A stretch of DNA of 37,159 nucleotides from Pseudomonadota bacterium. GTDB taxonomy: Bacteria > Pseudomonadota > Alphaproteobacteria > Sphingomonadales > Sphingomonadaceae. Positions 19,516 through 26,928 of this stretch are shown here, piece after piece. How positions within the stretch are numbered: position 1 is the stretch's first letter; every line of letters begins with the position of its first letter. Location of the stretch: NCBI GenBank assembly GCA_018240895.1, contig JAFEEX010000007.1, positions 1 through 37,159 on the forward strand, given 5' to 3'. The position numbers were made by a program, and so were the translations under genes. A model generated the notes under the pieces. That model had not been told where the DNA came from and made no database searches. It worked only from the letters and a program-made list of their open reading frames with translations.

Positions 19516-21279
19516 ATGAATCCAATCGTATTCGACCGTCGTTCCCTGATCCGCGCCGCTGCTGCTGGCGGGGGCGCCTATGTCCTGTCGGCTGCGCTGC
19601 CGGTCTGGGCGCGCAGTGGAACGCCGGGTCTTGCCGCGCCGATGGCGACGGTATCGGGCGACGACATTGCGCTTTCGATCGGTCACACGATGGTCTCAGC
19701 CGGTGGTCGCGAAGGGCATGGCGTGGGTATCAACGGTGCCTCACCTGGGCCGGTCATCCGGCTGAAGGAAGGGCAGAAGGTCCGTCTCGCGGTCACCAAC
19801 ACGCTCGCGGAGGAAAGCTCGATTCACTGGCACGGCCTGCTGGTGCCGTTCCAGATGGACGGCGTTCCTGGCGTGAGTTTCCCGGGAATCGGGCCGGGAC
19901 AAACCTACAATTACGAGTTCGAGGTCAGGCAATCCGGCACTTACTGGTATCACAGCCATTCGGGCATGCAGGAAGCGATGGGCATGTACGGCGCGATCGT
20001 CATCGATCCCACCGGACCCGATCCGGTCGCCTTTGACCGCGAACATGTGATCCTGCTCGCCGACTGGAGCTTCACCCATCCGCACACGCTGCTGCGCAAG
20101 CTCAAGGCGCAGGGCGGCTACTTCAACATGCAGAAGCAGACCTTGTCGGGCCTGCTCGCGGGCAAGGACCAGTCGGCCAAGGATCGCCGGATGTGGGGCG
20201 GAATGCGGATGGACCCGACCGACATCTCGGACGTGACCGGCTCAACCTACCATTTTCTCGTCAACGGGCATGACAGCATGGCCAACTGGACCGGGCTGTT
20301 CGCGCCCGGCGAGCGGGTGCGCCTGCGGATCATCAACGCCTCGGCAATGACCAATTTCAACGTCCGGATCCCCGGGCTGCCGATGACGGTAGTCGCAGCC
20401 GACGGGCAGAACGTGCAGCCGGTCGAGACCGACGAGTTCCAGATCGCCATCGCGGAAACCTACGATGTGATCGTAGAGCCCAAGTCCGACGAGGCCTACG
20501 GCTTCATTGCCGAGGCGATCGACCGGTCGGGCCAGGTCCGAGCCACATTGGCGCCGCGACTCGGCATGGTCGCGCCGATCCCGGCGATCCGCGAACGCCC
20601 GCTGCTCACGATGAAGGACATGGGCATGGGCGAGATGGACATGTCGGGAGGCGACATGGCCGGGATGGATCACAGCAAGATGGCGGGCGGCGACATGGCC
20701 GGCATGGACATGTCGGGAGGAAGCATGAACATGCGCGATCCCTCGGTCGCGCCGCAGGTCAAGATGGGACCGGGGGTGGCGACCTTGGCACCGATGCCGA
20801 TGGACCGCACCGGAGAGCGGCCGACCGGGCTCGAGAAAGTCGAGCACCGGGTGCTGACCTATCATGACCTGAAATCGCTCGTGCCCAACCCTGACACGCG
20901 CGCGCCTTCACGCGAGGTCGACCTCCACCTGACCGCCAACATGGAGCGCTACATGTGGTCCTTCGACGGCCAGAAGTTCAGCGAGAACACCGAGCCGATC
21001 CCGTTCCGGCACATGGAGCGCGTGCGCGTCAATCTCATCAACGACACGATGATGCCGCACCCCATACATCTGCACGGGCATTTCTTCGAGGTCGTGACCG
21101 GTAGTCCCGGCCATCATCCAGTCAAGCATACGGTCAATGTGCTCCCGGGCGGCAAAGTCTCGTTCGACCTGACCGCTGATGGCCTCGGCGACTGGGCATT
21201 CCACTGCCACATGCTGCTGCACATGATGTCAGGCATGTTCCGAGTGGTGACTGTCCGGCGCGAGGAGGAAGGCGCATGA
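19516..21279 (+). CDS. copA: CopA/PcoA-type periplasmic multicopper oxidase
   Basis: 587 residues from the ATG at 19516; an upstream ATG at 19477 lies within the predicted promoter. A Tat signal is present (FDRRSLIRAAAAGGGAYVLSAALPVWA). The cupredoxin domains carry the copper motifs IHWHG, YWYHSHSG, HPIHLHGHFFEV and WAFHCHMLLHMMSGMF. A Met-rich loop (MKDMGMGEMDMSGGDMAGMD and onward) holds extra Cu(I) sites. It oxidises Cu(I) to the less toxic Cu(II) in the periplasm. copB follows with a 4-base overlap. This is not the same protein as the CopA ATPase encoded at 14418-16760, despite the shared name. Confidence 0.96.
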   Translation: MNPIVFDRRSLIRAAAAGGGAYVLSAALPVWARSGTPGLAAPMATVSGDDIALSIGHTMVSAGGREGHGVGINGASPGPVIRLKEGQKVRLAVTNTLAEESSIHWHGLLVPFQMDGVPGVSFPGIGPGQTYNYEFEVRQSGTYWYHSHSGMQEAMGMYGAIVIDPTGPDPVAFDREHVILLADWSFTHPHTLLRKLKAQGGYFNMQKQTLSGLLAGKDQSAKDRRMWGGMRMDPTDISDVTGSTYHFLVNGHDSMANWTGLFAPGERVRLRIINASAMTNFNVRIPGLPMTVVAADGQNVQPVETDEFQIAIAETYDVIVEPKSDEAYGFIAEAIDRSGQVRATLAPRLGMVAPIPAIRERPLLTMKDMGMGEMDMSGGDMAGMDHSKMAGGDMAGMDMSGGSMNMRDPSVAPQVKMGPGVATLAPMPMDRTGERPTGLEKVEHRVLTYHDLKSLVPNPDTRAPSREVDLHLTANMERYMWSFDGQKFSENTEPIPFRHMERVRVNLINDTMMPHPIHLHGHFFEVVTGSPGHHPVKHTVNVLPGGKVSFDLTADGLGDWAFHCHMLLHMMSGMFRVVTVRREEEGA

Positions 21280-22484
21280 AAATCCTGCTCGCTACCGCAG
21301 CTGCAATCGCCATGGCATCGCCAGCCGCCGCGCAGATGGACATGAACATGCCGGGAATGTCGATGCCCGCGAAGCCAGCGGCGAAGCCACCCGCAAAGGC
21401 CAAGCCAAAGGCTAAACCCGCCGCAGCCAAGCCGAAAGCCAAACCTGCCAAGCGTCCTGCGAAGGCAAAACCTGTCAGGAAGCCGACCACTCCTCGCCAT
21501 CAGGCAGCACCTGGAGGTCCGCACCCGGCCAGCCACGACATGTCCGCCATGCCGGGAATGGACATGTCGCAGCCCGAGGCTGCTCCGGCCGCTCAACCAA
21601 ATCCAGCGGCGTCGGCGCCCGACGGCGACATGCAGTCGATGCCCGGCATGGATATGGCGAAGCCGGATGCGGGGGCTGAACCCGCCCCGCAAACAGGTGA
21701 CGACATGTCGGTCATGCCGGGAATGGAACCGGCCGATAGTCCGATAGGCAGTGCGCCTGCCCCCGCGCCGCCCGAGGATCACGCCGCCGACGCGATTTTC
21801 GATCCGGCAGTGATGGCTCGCTCCCGCGAAGCCTTGCGGCGCGAGAACGGCGCCTTCAGCGGATCGATGGTGTTGTTCGATCTTGCCGAGTACCAGGCGC
21901 GCAAGGGGCGCGATGGCTATCGGTGGGAAAGCGATGCCTGGTTCGGCGGCGACATCAATCGTCTGCAGATCAAGACCGAGGGCGAGGGCCGTTTCGGCAA
22001 GCCGATCGAAGATGTCGAGGTTCAGGCGCTCTATTCGCGCGCCATCTCGCCATTCTGGAATGCCCAGATCGGCGTCAGGCATGACATCGTGCCCAATTCC
22101 TCGCGCACCTATGCCGTGGTGGGCGTCGAGGGCATCGCGCCCTACTGGTTCCACGCGACGGGGCAGCTGTTCCTGTCCGACAAGGGCGATGTTCGCGGTC
22201 GGCTCGAAGGCAGCTACGATGAGCGCATCACGCAGCGGTTGATTCTCCAGCCTCGCGTCGAGCTCAATTTCTCTGCGCAGGACATGCCGGCAATTGGTGT
22301 GGGCTCGGGCCTGTCGAGTTTCGAACTCGGTGCGCGCGTGCGCTATGAGATCCGCAAGGAATTCGCGCCTTACGTCGGGGTGGAGTGGTCTGGGAAGACC
22401 GGCGATTCCGCGCGTTACGCCCGTCTCGCCGGCGACAAGCCGAATACGGTCCAGTTCGTGGCTGGCGTGAGGTTCTGGTTTTGA
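21276..22484 (+). CDS. copB: CopB/PcoB-type outer-membrane copper resistance protein
   Basis: 402 residues with a strong RBS (GAGGAGGAAGG). The signal peptide MKILLATAAAIAMASPAAA is followed by MDMNMPGMSM. A long Lys-Ala-Pro run comes next (about residues 30-75), then repeated MPGMDM-type motifs to about 150. The CopB beta-barrel domain starts near DHAADAIFDPAVMARSREALRRENG and ends in FVAGVRFWF, an outer-membrane C-terminal Phe. It forms a pore or binder for copper at the outer membrane together with the oxidase. The Lys-Ala-Pro stretch is unusual for the family. Confidence 0.93.
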   Translation: MKILLATAAAIAMASPAAAQMDMNMPGMSMPAKPAAKPPAKAKPKAKPAAAKPKAKPAKRPAKAKPVRKPTTPRHQAAPGGPHPASHDMSAMPGMDMSQPEAAPAAQPNPAASAPDGDMQSMPGMDMAKPDAGAEPAPQTGDDMSVMPGMEPADSPIGSAPAPAPPEDHAADAIFDPAVMARSREALRRENGAFSGSMVLFDLAEYQARKGRDGYRWESDAWFGGDINRLQIKTEGEGRFGKPIEDVEVQALYSRAISPFWNAQIGVRHDIVPNSSRTYAVVGVEGIAPYWFHATGQLFLSDKGDVRGRLEGSYDERITQRLILQPRVELNFSAQDMPAIGVGSGLSSFELGARVRYEIRKEFAPYVGVEWSGKTGDSARYARLAGDKPNTVQFVAGVRFWF

Positions 22485-23215
22485 GAAAAAAGCAACGTAT
22501 TCACATCCTTGCCAGCCGCTTTCACAAGTGGCTGTCCCTGTTCATCGGTGCGCAGGTTCTGATCTGGTTCGCGAGTGGCGCGCTGATGAGCTTCCTGCCG
22601 ATCGACAAAGTCCGCGGCGAACATTTGGTCGATCGTGAACGCGTCGTCCCGATCCCGGTCGGTTTGACCCTCGTCTCGCCCGACAGGATAAGGGAGCAGA
22701 CAAGCGAGCCAGTCGAGGCGATGACCTGGCACATGGTGGACGGCAGGCCAGTCGCCGAGGTGACGACGGCCAAAGGCATCCGGCTCTACGATGCGGGGAC
22801 CGGACAACTGCTCCCGCCGGTCGACGCCCCGATGGCGACACGCATTGCCGAGGCCGCCTGGAAGCCAGAGGCCAAGCCTGGCTCTACCGTTTCGCGCGTA
22901 ACCAAGGAGAGTCCGGAATACCGGGGCGCGCTGCCCGCGTGGCAAATCGCCTTCGCCGATCCCGATCACACCAGCGTTTTTGTTGCCGAGGACACCGGCA
23001 AGATTACCGCCACCCGCACCGGCGTCTGGCGGCTCTACGATTTCTTCTGGAGCCTCCATATCATGGACTGGAAGGACCACGAGGATTTCAACACCTGGTG
23101 GTTGCTGGCCTTCGCCATTGGTGGGCTAACGCTGGGGCTTACGGGGACGGTCCTGCTGTTCATGCGCTGGCCGGTGCGGCGGCGGAGCAGGCGAAAAAGG
23201 ACGCAAGCTGTTTAA
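22481..23215 (+). CDS. PepSY domain membrane protein
   Basis: 244 residues from a TTG at 22481 that overlaps the copB stop (TTGA); no in-frame ATG fits better. Two TM helices, near the N terminus (WLSLFIGAQVLIWFASGALMSFLP) and the C terminus (WWLLAFAIGGLTLGLTGTVLLFM), bracket a periplasmic domain with PepSY features (VAEVTTAKGIRLYDAGTGQLL, VFVAEDTGKITATRTGVWRLYDFFWSLHIMDWKDHEDFN). PepSY-TM proteins often serve in metal reduction or uptake. As last gene of the oxidase operon it may move electrons or copper across the inner membrane; role not established. Confidence 0.82.
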   Translation: MRKKQRIHILASRFHKWLSLFIGAQVLIWFASGALMSFLPIDKVRGEHLVDRERVVPIPVGLTLVSPDRIREQTSEPVEAMTWHMVDGRPVAEVTTAKGIRLYDAGTGQLLPPVDAPMATRIAEAAWKPEAKPGSTVSRVTKESPEYRGALPAWQIAFADPDHTSVFVAEDTGKITATRTGVWRLYDFFWSLHIMDWKDHEDFNTWWLLAFAIGGLTLGLTGTVLLFMRWPVRRRSRRKRTQAV

Positions 23216-23503
23216 CCAGGTCGGAATTCCCGCCTGTCGCGGATCGCCCCCTCCTACCTGGCAGCGCCTGATTGGGATACGTGGAACGCGCGTTGGAGTC
23301 ACATGCGACTGCTGCCGCTGGCTGCGGCCAAGATGCCGCAATGAACGAACGATGACTTCACTACCGACTTTTATCCATACTGGCCTTTCCGGTCAGCCGA
23401 AATGACAGTCATCGGAAATTGATTAATTTGGCCGCAGCATGGGCGCGCTATCGTATTTGAAAACAGCCCCAAGAACCAGCTTCGAGAGGTGAACATCGCG
23501 CAT

Positions 23504-23755
23504 TGAACCGCCCCGGGATTGCCGGAGGCCCAAACTCCTGAGAGGAAGGGTCTACGATGAGCAAGACGACGAAAAACGTTTGCCCCTGAAGTTCGTGATC
23601 GGGCGTTCCGCATGGTGCTTGACCAAGAGGGCGAGTGTCCGTCCAGTTGGGTGGATATCGCCTCCATTGTTGCCATGATTGGTTGTTCCGGCCACACGCT
23701 GCTGAAGTGAGCGAAGAAGGCCGAGGCTAATCGTGCGAAGTGTCAACAGGCCACT
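23504..23755 (+). pseudogene. IS3-family end and orfA remnant
   Basis: At 23504 a terminal-inverted-repeat-like sequence (TGAACCGCCCCGGGATTGCC) begins. The orfA start (ATG at 23557, MSKTTKNV) follows, frameshifted after about ten codons. In another frame it continues as PEVRDRAFRMVLDQEGECPSSWVDIASIVAMIGCSGHTLLK, then a TGA where Trp is expected, then AKKAEANRAK. No orfB remains. It lies inside the element, downstream of the PepSY gene; 23216-23503 holds nothing I recognise. Its right edge runs into the 3' end of the AlpA-like gene. Confidence 0.75.
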
Positions 23756-23984
23756 TACAGTCGTGCCGCGCGCACGATGCCATCCACTGTTCGACTTCAC
23801 TTTCAATCCATATCGTGCATCTCGCACCTAGCGAGCGAGAACGTGGGAACCTGCCCTCGGACATACGCTGATATATCGCCGAACGCTTTAATCCCACGCG
23901 CTCTATGACTTCTGGCAGGCGCATGAAGCGCTCGCCCCTGCGTTGACTGGATCCCAGACTCGGCTCGGATATGTCGATGACCAT
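23727..23984 (-). CDS. AlpA-like small DNA-binding regulator
   Basis: 85 residues. FMRLPEVIERVGLKRSAIYQRMSEGRFPRSRSLGARCTIWIESEVEQWMAS is the winged-helix pattern of AlpA/phage Cox-type proteins, which act as excision or integrase-expression factors of tRNA-integrated elements. The last ten or so residues come from DNA that matches the IS3 remnant, so the original C terminus may have been replaced. The start could also be the Met at 23924, with AGGGG upstream. It is the best candidate for an excisionase partner of the integrase at 26929-28182. Confidence 0.8.
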   Translation of the reverse strand: MVIDISEPSLGSSQRRGERFMRLPEVIERVGLKRSAIYQRMSEGRFPRSRSLGARCTIWIESEVEQWMASCARHDCKWPVDTSHD

Positions 23985-23998
23985 CTCTCACGCGACCT

Positions 23999-24478
23999 TC
24001 AGACGCGTTCGCCAATCGCGTCGCTACGTCGATTGAGTTCCGCAATGTGTTGCTGGAGAGTCCGTGCTAGTAACTTGGCGGTGCCGTTGGCCCACCGAGG
24101 ACGCAGTTCGTCGATGTTGTCGCCAAGCTGTTCGACGATCTCGATCGGTGCGCGTCTCAACAGTTCGCCCAGAAAGCGGGCAGGTCCGGTACCGCTTTGA
24201 CCCAAGGCAAAATCTTCCCCGATCAGCTGGAGCAACAACAAAGTTTCCTCGCCAGCATGTTCGGCAGCATCCAGGATCGCCAATAGCTCGTTGAGCGTAA
24301 CTGGCCGGTCCCCTGCAAGCGAGCGCCTCAGGCTGTCCCGCTTCATGCCAGTTAACCGCGCAATCTCAGAATTCGACTTGCCGCTCTCACGGACCGCACG
24401 CTCAAGCAGACGTGCGACGCGGGCAGGAAGATCGGAGGGGGACTGGTCCATGGCGGCTCGATTCGAACAGTTGAGCAT
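23999..24478 (-). CDS. XRE-like helix-turn-helix regulator
   Basis: 159 residues from the ATG at 24478, which has GGGGA nine bases upstream; the alternative Met at 24451 has no RBS. The N-terminal region ARVARLLERAVRESGKSNSEIARLTGMKRDSLRRSLAGDRPVTLNELLAILDAAE is a phage-repressor-type HTH. The C-terminal part (RRAPIEIVEQLGDNIDELRPRWANGTAKLLARTLQQHIAELNRRS) is helical and may oligomerise. It is probably the master regulator of the element backbone. Repeats that it could bind lie just upstream (24501-24536 and 24568-24657). Confidence 0.75.
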   Translation of the reverse strand: MLNCSNRAAMDQSPSDLPARVARLLERAVRESGKSNSEIARLTGMKRDSLRRSLAGDRPVTLNELLAILDAAEHAGEETLLLLQLIGEDFALGQSGTGPARFLGELLRRAPIEIVEQLGDNIDELRPRWANGTAKLLARTLQQHIAELNRRSDAIGERV

Positions 24479-24500
24479 TCAGCTATCCCCGGAGGATATC

Positions 24501-24536
24501 TGTAGGAAAGCAAAAAGAACATATAAGGAACATATA
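24501..24536. promoter_or_regulatory. Backbone operator region 1: TTTCCTACA and two GAACATATA repeats
   Basis: On the plus strand TGTAGGAAA (24501-24509, complement of TTTCCTACA) is followed by GAACATATA at 24517 and 24528, 11 bp apart. It lies directly upstream of the XRE-like gene. TTTCCTACA recurs at 24726 and 25986, and the complement of GGAACATATA recurs at 26007-26016. Confidence 0.55.
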
Positions 24537-24567
24537 GGAATTCTATAACGGGACACGAATCGATCCT

Positions 24568-24657
24568 CGCGCAAATCCGCGCATGATTCGCGCATCGGTG
24601 CGCACCCCTCGCGCTTGAGGCCGCCAAATGCGCGCAATGTTGAGGCTTTTCCGCGCA
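24568..24657 (+). repeat. Helically phased CGCGCA direct-repeat array
   Basis: CGCGCA, or a one-base variant, begins at 24568, 24578, 24589, 24599 (TGCGCA), 24610 (CGCGCT), 24631 and 24652. Steps are 10, 11, 10, 11, 21 and 21 bp, that is one or two helical turns throughout, so all copies face the same side of the DNA. The array sits between the XRE-like gene and the pilin-like/primase-like genes. It looks like an iteron or operator array; no protein is known to bind it. The 325-bp gap 24479-24803 holds this array and the flanking operator motifs only. Confidence 0.75.
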
Positions 24658-24725
24658 CACAATCTGGCAAGACGCACCGATCAACCAAATTCGACCCCGA
24701 TTTCGGCAGAGGAAGCCTTTCCCGA

Positions 24726-24734
24726 TTTCCTACA
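24726..24734 (+). promoter_or_regulatory. Backbone operator region 2: TTTCCTACA
   Basis: TTTCCTACA followed by GCCGTTCT, 70 bp upstream of the small gene at 24804. It matches the boxes at 24501 (reverse) and 25986, pointing to shared control. Confidence 0.45.
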
Positions 24735-24803
24735 GCCGTTCTTCTCCGCACCTAGAACGTACAGCGAACATCTGCTGTGCCACCCAAACGGAGAAGTGTC
24801 CCC

Positions 24804-24962
24804 ATGAATGCCCTCGCCCTCCCCCAGATCCGCCGCGGCAACAGCCTCGGCAAGTTTGCCTGCCTGGCGCTCCCGATCGCGATCGGCGCACTTGCCGCCA
24901 GCGCGGCCTATGCCGGCGCCGACACCACCTTCGCGCCTGCCCTGCAGAAGTTCACCTCCTGA
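24804..24962 (+). pseudogene. Possible truncated conjugative pilin (TraA-like) gene
   Basis: 52 residues from the ATG at 24804 with GGAGA upstream: a basic N terminus (MNALALPQIRRGNSLGKF), a long signal-like helix (LALPIAIGALAASAAYA), then GADTTFAPALQKFTS and stop. From memory, ADTTF.PAL.KFT is how the mature pilin of F-like systems in sphingomonad plasmids begins, after which about 70 more residues with two TM helices should follow. Those are missing, so I read this as a 3'-truncated pilin. It could instead be an unrelated small exported protein. No other transfer-pilus gene is present. Confidence 0.45.
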
Positions 24963-24989
24963 CGAGGCCCAAGTCCGTCAGGGGCCTCG
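24963..24989. terminator. Hairpin between convergent genes
   Basis: CGAGGCCC (24963-24970) pairs with GGGCCTCG (24982-24989) across an 11-nt loop. It lies right after the small pilin-like gene and 34 bp from the stop of the leftward primase-like gene, so it may serve both. No clear T-run. Confidence 0.45.
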
Positions 24990-25023
24990 CAAGGCCCCAA
25001 GCCATCTTTCCTCTCTGCAATGC

Positions 25024-25920
25024 TCAAACCGCCCTGCGGACCCGGTGTATCAGCACGTCATTCCAGTCCTCTTCGGTCCGCTCGGGCCGTCGGGTGACGA
25101 TCCGGCGACCCTCGCGAAGATACGCTTCGCGGGCTCGCTCTTCGGCAAGCAGGCCGCCGGCATCGTTATCGACGAACAGATGCAACTCGCGCACCGATTC
25201 CGGGATCGTGACGAGACCGAACCGCTCGTTACCGAGCGTCGCCCAGCAGGGGATGCCAAACAGCTGCATGGCCGAGAGCGCGGTCTCAATCCCTTCGGCA
25301 AGACCCAGGCGGCCGCCGCGCGGGAATGCCAGGCGCACCGAGCCTGAGCCCGGGCTGCCGAGCGAGCGCTTGGGCTGCTCGAACGACGCAAGGCGGTCAT
25401 AGTCGGGGTCGAGGAAGGTCCGGTTCAGCGCCAATACGCTGGCATCGTTGCGCACCGCAGCGACCATCGCTGGCAGGAAGCGCACCGCACCCTTGGGTCC
25501 GAGCGGCATGCGCGGATGGAAGCGCAGGTCGGGCGATGAAACGGCAATTCCCCGTCCCGCGAGATAGCGCTCAGCCGGCGTGCCAGCCAAAGCCGAGGCC
25601 TCGAGCCATAGCCGAAACGCATTGCGATCGGTGACGTCAACGCGCGGCTGGACCGTGATCGGGCCGCTTGGTCCATCGAACAGGTCCGAGATCCGCACCC
25701 CGAGTCTGGCCATGGCCTGCATGACCGCGTCGTTGCTGCAACCCGCAAAACAATGGATCAGCACCGCGCGCTTACCGAGCGTGACGCTGAGAGAAGGCGT
25801 GCGATCGGCATGGGCTGGACAGCAGCACATGCCCTTCGAGCGCGACCAGGTCCCGCCCAGTTGCTCAACGATTTTCCTGGCACGCGTTTCGAGCGCATCG
25901 CGGCCGTAACCTTTGGACAT
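25024..25920 (-). CDS. CHC2 zinc-finger/Toprim primase-like protein
   Basis: 298 residues. The N terminus has a CHC2-type zinc finger (GMCCCPAHADRTPSLSVTLGKRAVLIHCFAGCS) as in phage and plasmid primases. A middle region (about 100-190) leads to a Toprim fold with the Glu motif GLAEGIETALSAM and the Asp pair in LHLFVDNDAGG. The end is TEEDWNDVLIHR. Such proteins (DUF7146/Toprim) are common on alphaproteobacterial plasmids and integrative elements and are thought to prime DNA synthesis during replication or transfer. No helicase domain or partner gene is seen. It reads toward the pilin-like remnant. Confidence 0.85.
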   Translation of the reverse strand: MSKGYGRDALETRARKIVEQLGGTWSRSKGMCCCPAHADRTPSLSVTLGKRAVLIHCFAGCSNDAVMQAMARLGVRISDLFDGPSGPITVQPRVDVTDRNAFRLWLEASALAGTPAERYLAGRGIAVSSPDLRFHPRMPLGPKGAVRFLPAMVAAVRNDASVLALNRTFLDPDYDRLASFEQPKRSLGSPGSGSVRLAFPRGGRLGLAEGIETALSAMQLFGIPCWATLGNERFGLVTIPESVRELHLFVDNDAGGLLAEERAREAYLREGRRIVTRRPERTEEDWNDVLIHRVRRAV

Positions 25921-25985
25921 GGGGCATCTCCATCATGACATGCCTCCACCCGCGCAGCCTCCGCTCTGCGCCGCTGACAATCGGT

Positions 25986-26016
25986 TTTCCTACAAGTTGC
26001 GTTCTATATATGTTCC
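25986..26016 (+). promoter_or_regulatory. Backbone operator region 3: TTTCCTACA with TATATGTTCC
   Basis: TTTCCTACA (25986-25994) is followed by CGTTCTATATATGTTCC; the last ten bases are the complement of GGAACATATA. It lies in the divergent gap between the primase-like gene and the transglycosylase gene, 31 bp before the start codon of the latter. An A/T-rich core may double as the -10. Confidence 0.55.
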
Positions 26017-26046
26017 ACTCCGATTCGGCCAGAGAAGGAATTGCAC

Positions 26047-26709
26047 ATGGCGCAAAAAGAGATCGGGAGATTGCTCGCGGCAGCGGCACTGTTGGTGGGA
26101 AGCCCTGCCCTCGCCCAGGATGACAATCTGACCGGCATGCCGTCGGAAAGCGCAGCCGCTGGTTACCGGGTTGATGGATCAGCAGGAGACTTCCAGCTTG
26201 TGACTCACGGCGTCTGGCAAGCGCCTGTGCAGATTGCAGGGCCTGTCCTGATACCTACCCAGCCGACCGGCTTGGATCCGTCGAAGCTGCGCAGAATCCG
26301 GAAAACTCCAACGAATCAGCCTAGTTTTCGAAGGGCCGCTTACCTGCCTCACGTCTATGCCGCCGAAGCGCAGTACGGATTGCCCACTGGGCTCCTCGAC
26401 GCGCTGATCTGGACCGAATCGCGCTACAATCCATTCGCGGTGAGCGGCGCCGGCGCTGCGGGACTTGGTCAGCTGATGCCGAAGACGGCGCGTGAGCTTG
26501 GAGTCGCCAATCGGTTCGATCCGCGCGCAAACCTGTGGGCCGCAGCGAGATACCTCCGCCAGATGCTCGACAAGTTTGGAGTCGTCCATCTCGCGGTCGC
26601 GGCCTATAATGCAGGCCCTGGTGCTGTCGAGCGCGCCGGTGGCATTCCGCTCAACGGTGAGACCCCGTCCTACGTGCGGAACGTCCTTTCGTTTTGGGGG
26701 ACCAAATGA
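26047..26709 (+). CDS. VirB1-like lytic transglycosylase
   Basis: 220 residues from the ATG at 26047 with AAGGA upstream. The signal peptide ends near PALAQ, a linker follows, and the C-terminal SLT domain reads [55 protein letters not shown]. It contains the catalytic Glu (TES), the GLGQLMP motif and [13 protein letters not shown]. It cuts peptidoglycan, as VirB1-type proteins do for conjugation machines. Its neighbours are mobile-element genes, so it is probably a leftover of a transfer module. The stop overlaps the next gene by 4 bases. Confidence 0.9.
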   Translation: MAQKEIGRLLAAAALLVGSPALAQDDNLTGMPSESAAAGYRVDGSAGDFQLVTHGVWQAPVQIAGPVLIPTQPTGLDPSKLRRIRKTPTNQPSFRRAAYLPHVYAAEAQYGLPTGLLDALIWTESRYNPFAVSGAGAAGLGQLMPKTARELGVANRFDPRANLWAAARYLRQMLDKFGVVHLAVAAYNAGPGAVERAGGIPLNGETPSYVRNVLSFWGTK

Positions 26710-26924
26710 GTTCGAGTTACGGGAATGGCAGCAGCACGCGCAAACGGGTGAGCGGAGTGCTTAATCACGGAGGCCGCGGGCTGAACATCCTTACCGATGC
26801 CGGGGACCTATGGGTTTTTGACCGTGAAGATGTCGATCCCGAACTACTCGGTCGCCGAGTCACAGCTGAAGGGACACAGGCCGGTTATGACCGCCTTCAA
26901 GTCGAATGGATCGGGGAAATCTAA
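26706..26924 (+). CDS. Small DUF5818-like protein
   Basis: 72 residues from the ATG at 26706, coupled to the transglycosylase gene by [61 protein letters not shown] looks like a small OB-like beta barrel and resembles the DUF5818 family of sphingomonads; this is from memory. Function unknown. It ends 4 bases from the stop of the convergent integrase gene. Confidence 0.65.
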   Translation: MSSSYGNGSSTRKRVSGVLNHGGRGLNILTDAGDLWVFDREDVDPELLGRRVTAEGTQAGYDRLQVEWIGEI

Positions 26925-26928
26925 TCCT

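Noticed and set aside
24568-24657. CRISPR array as an explanation for the regular repeats
   Set aside because: Repeats are only 6 bp with 4-5-bp gaps; CRISPR repeats are 21-40 bp with spacers of similar length, and no cas gene is present.
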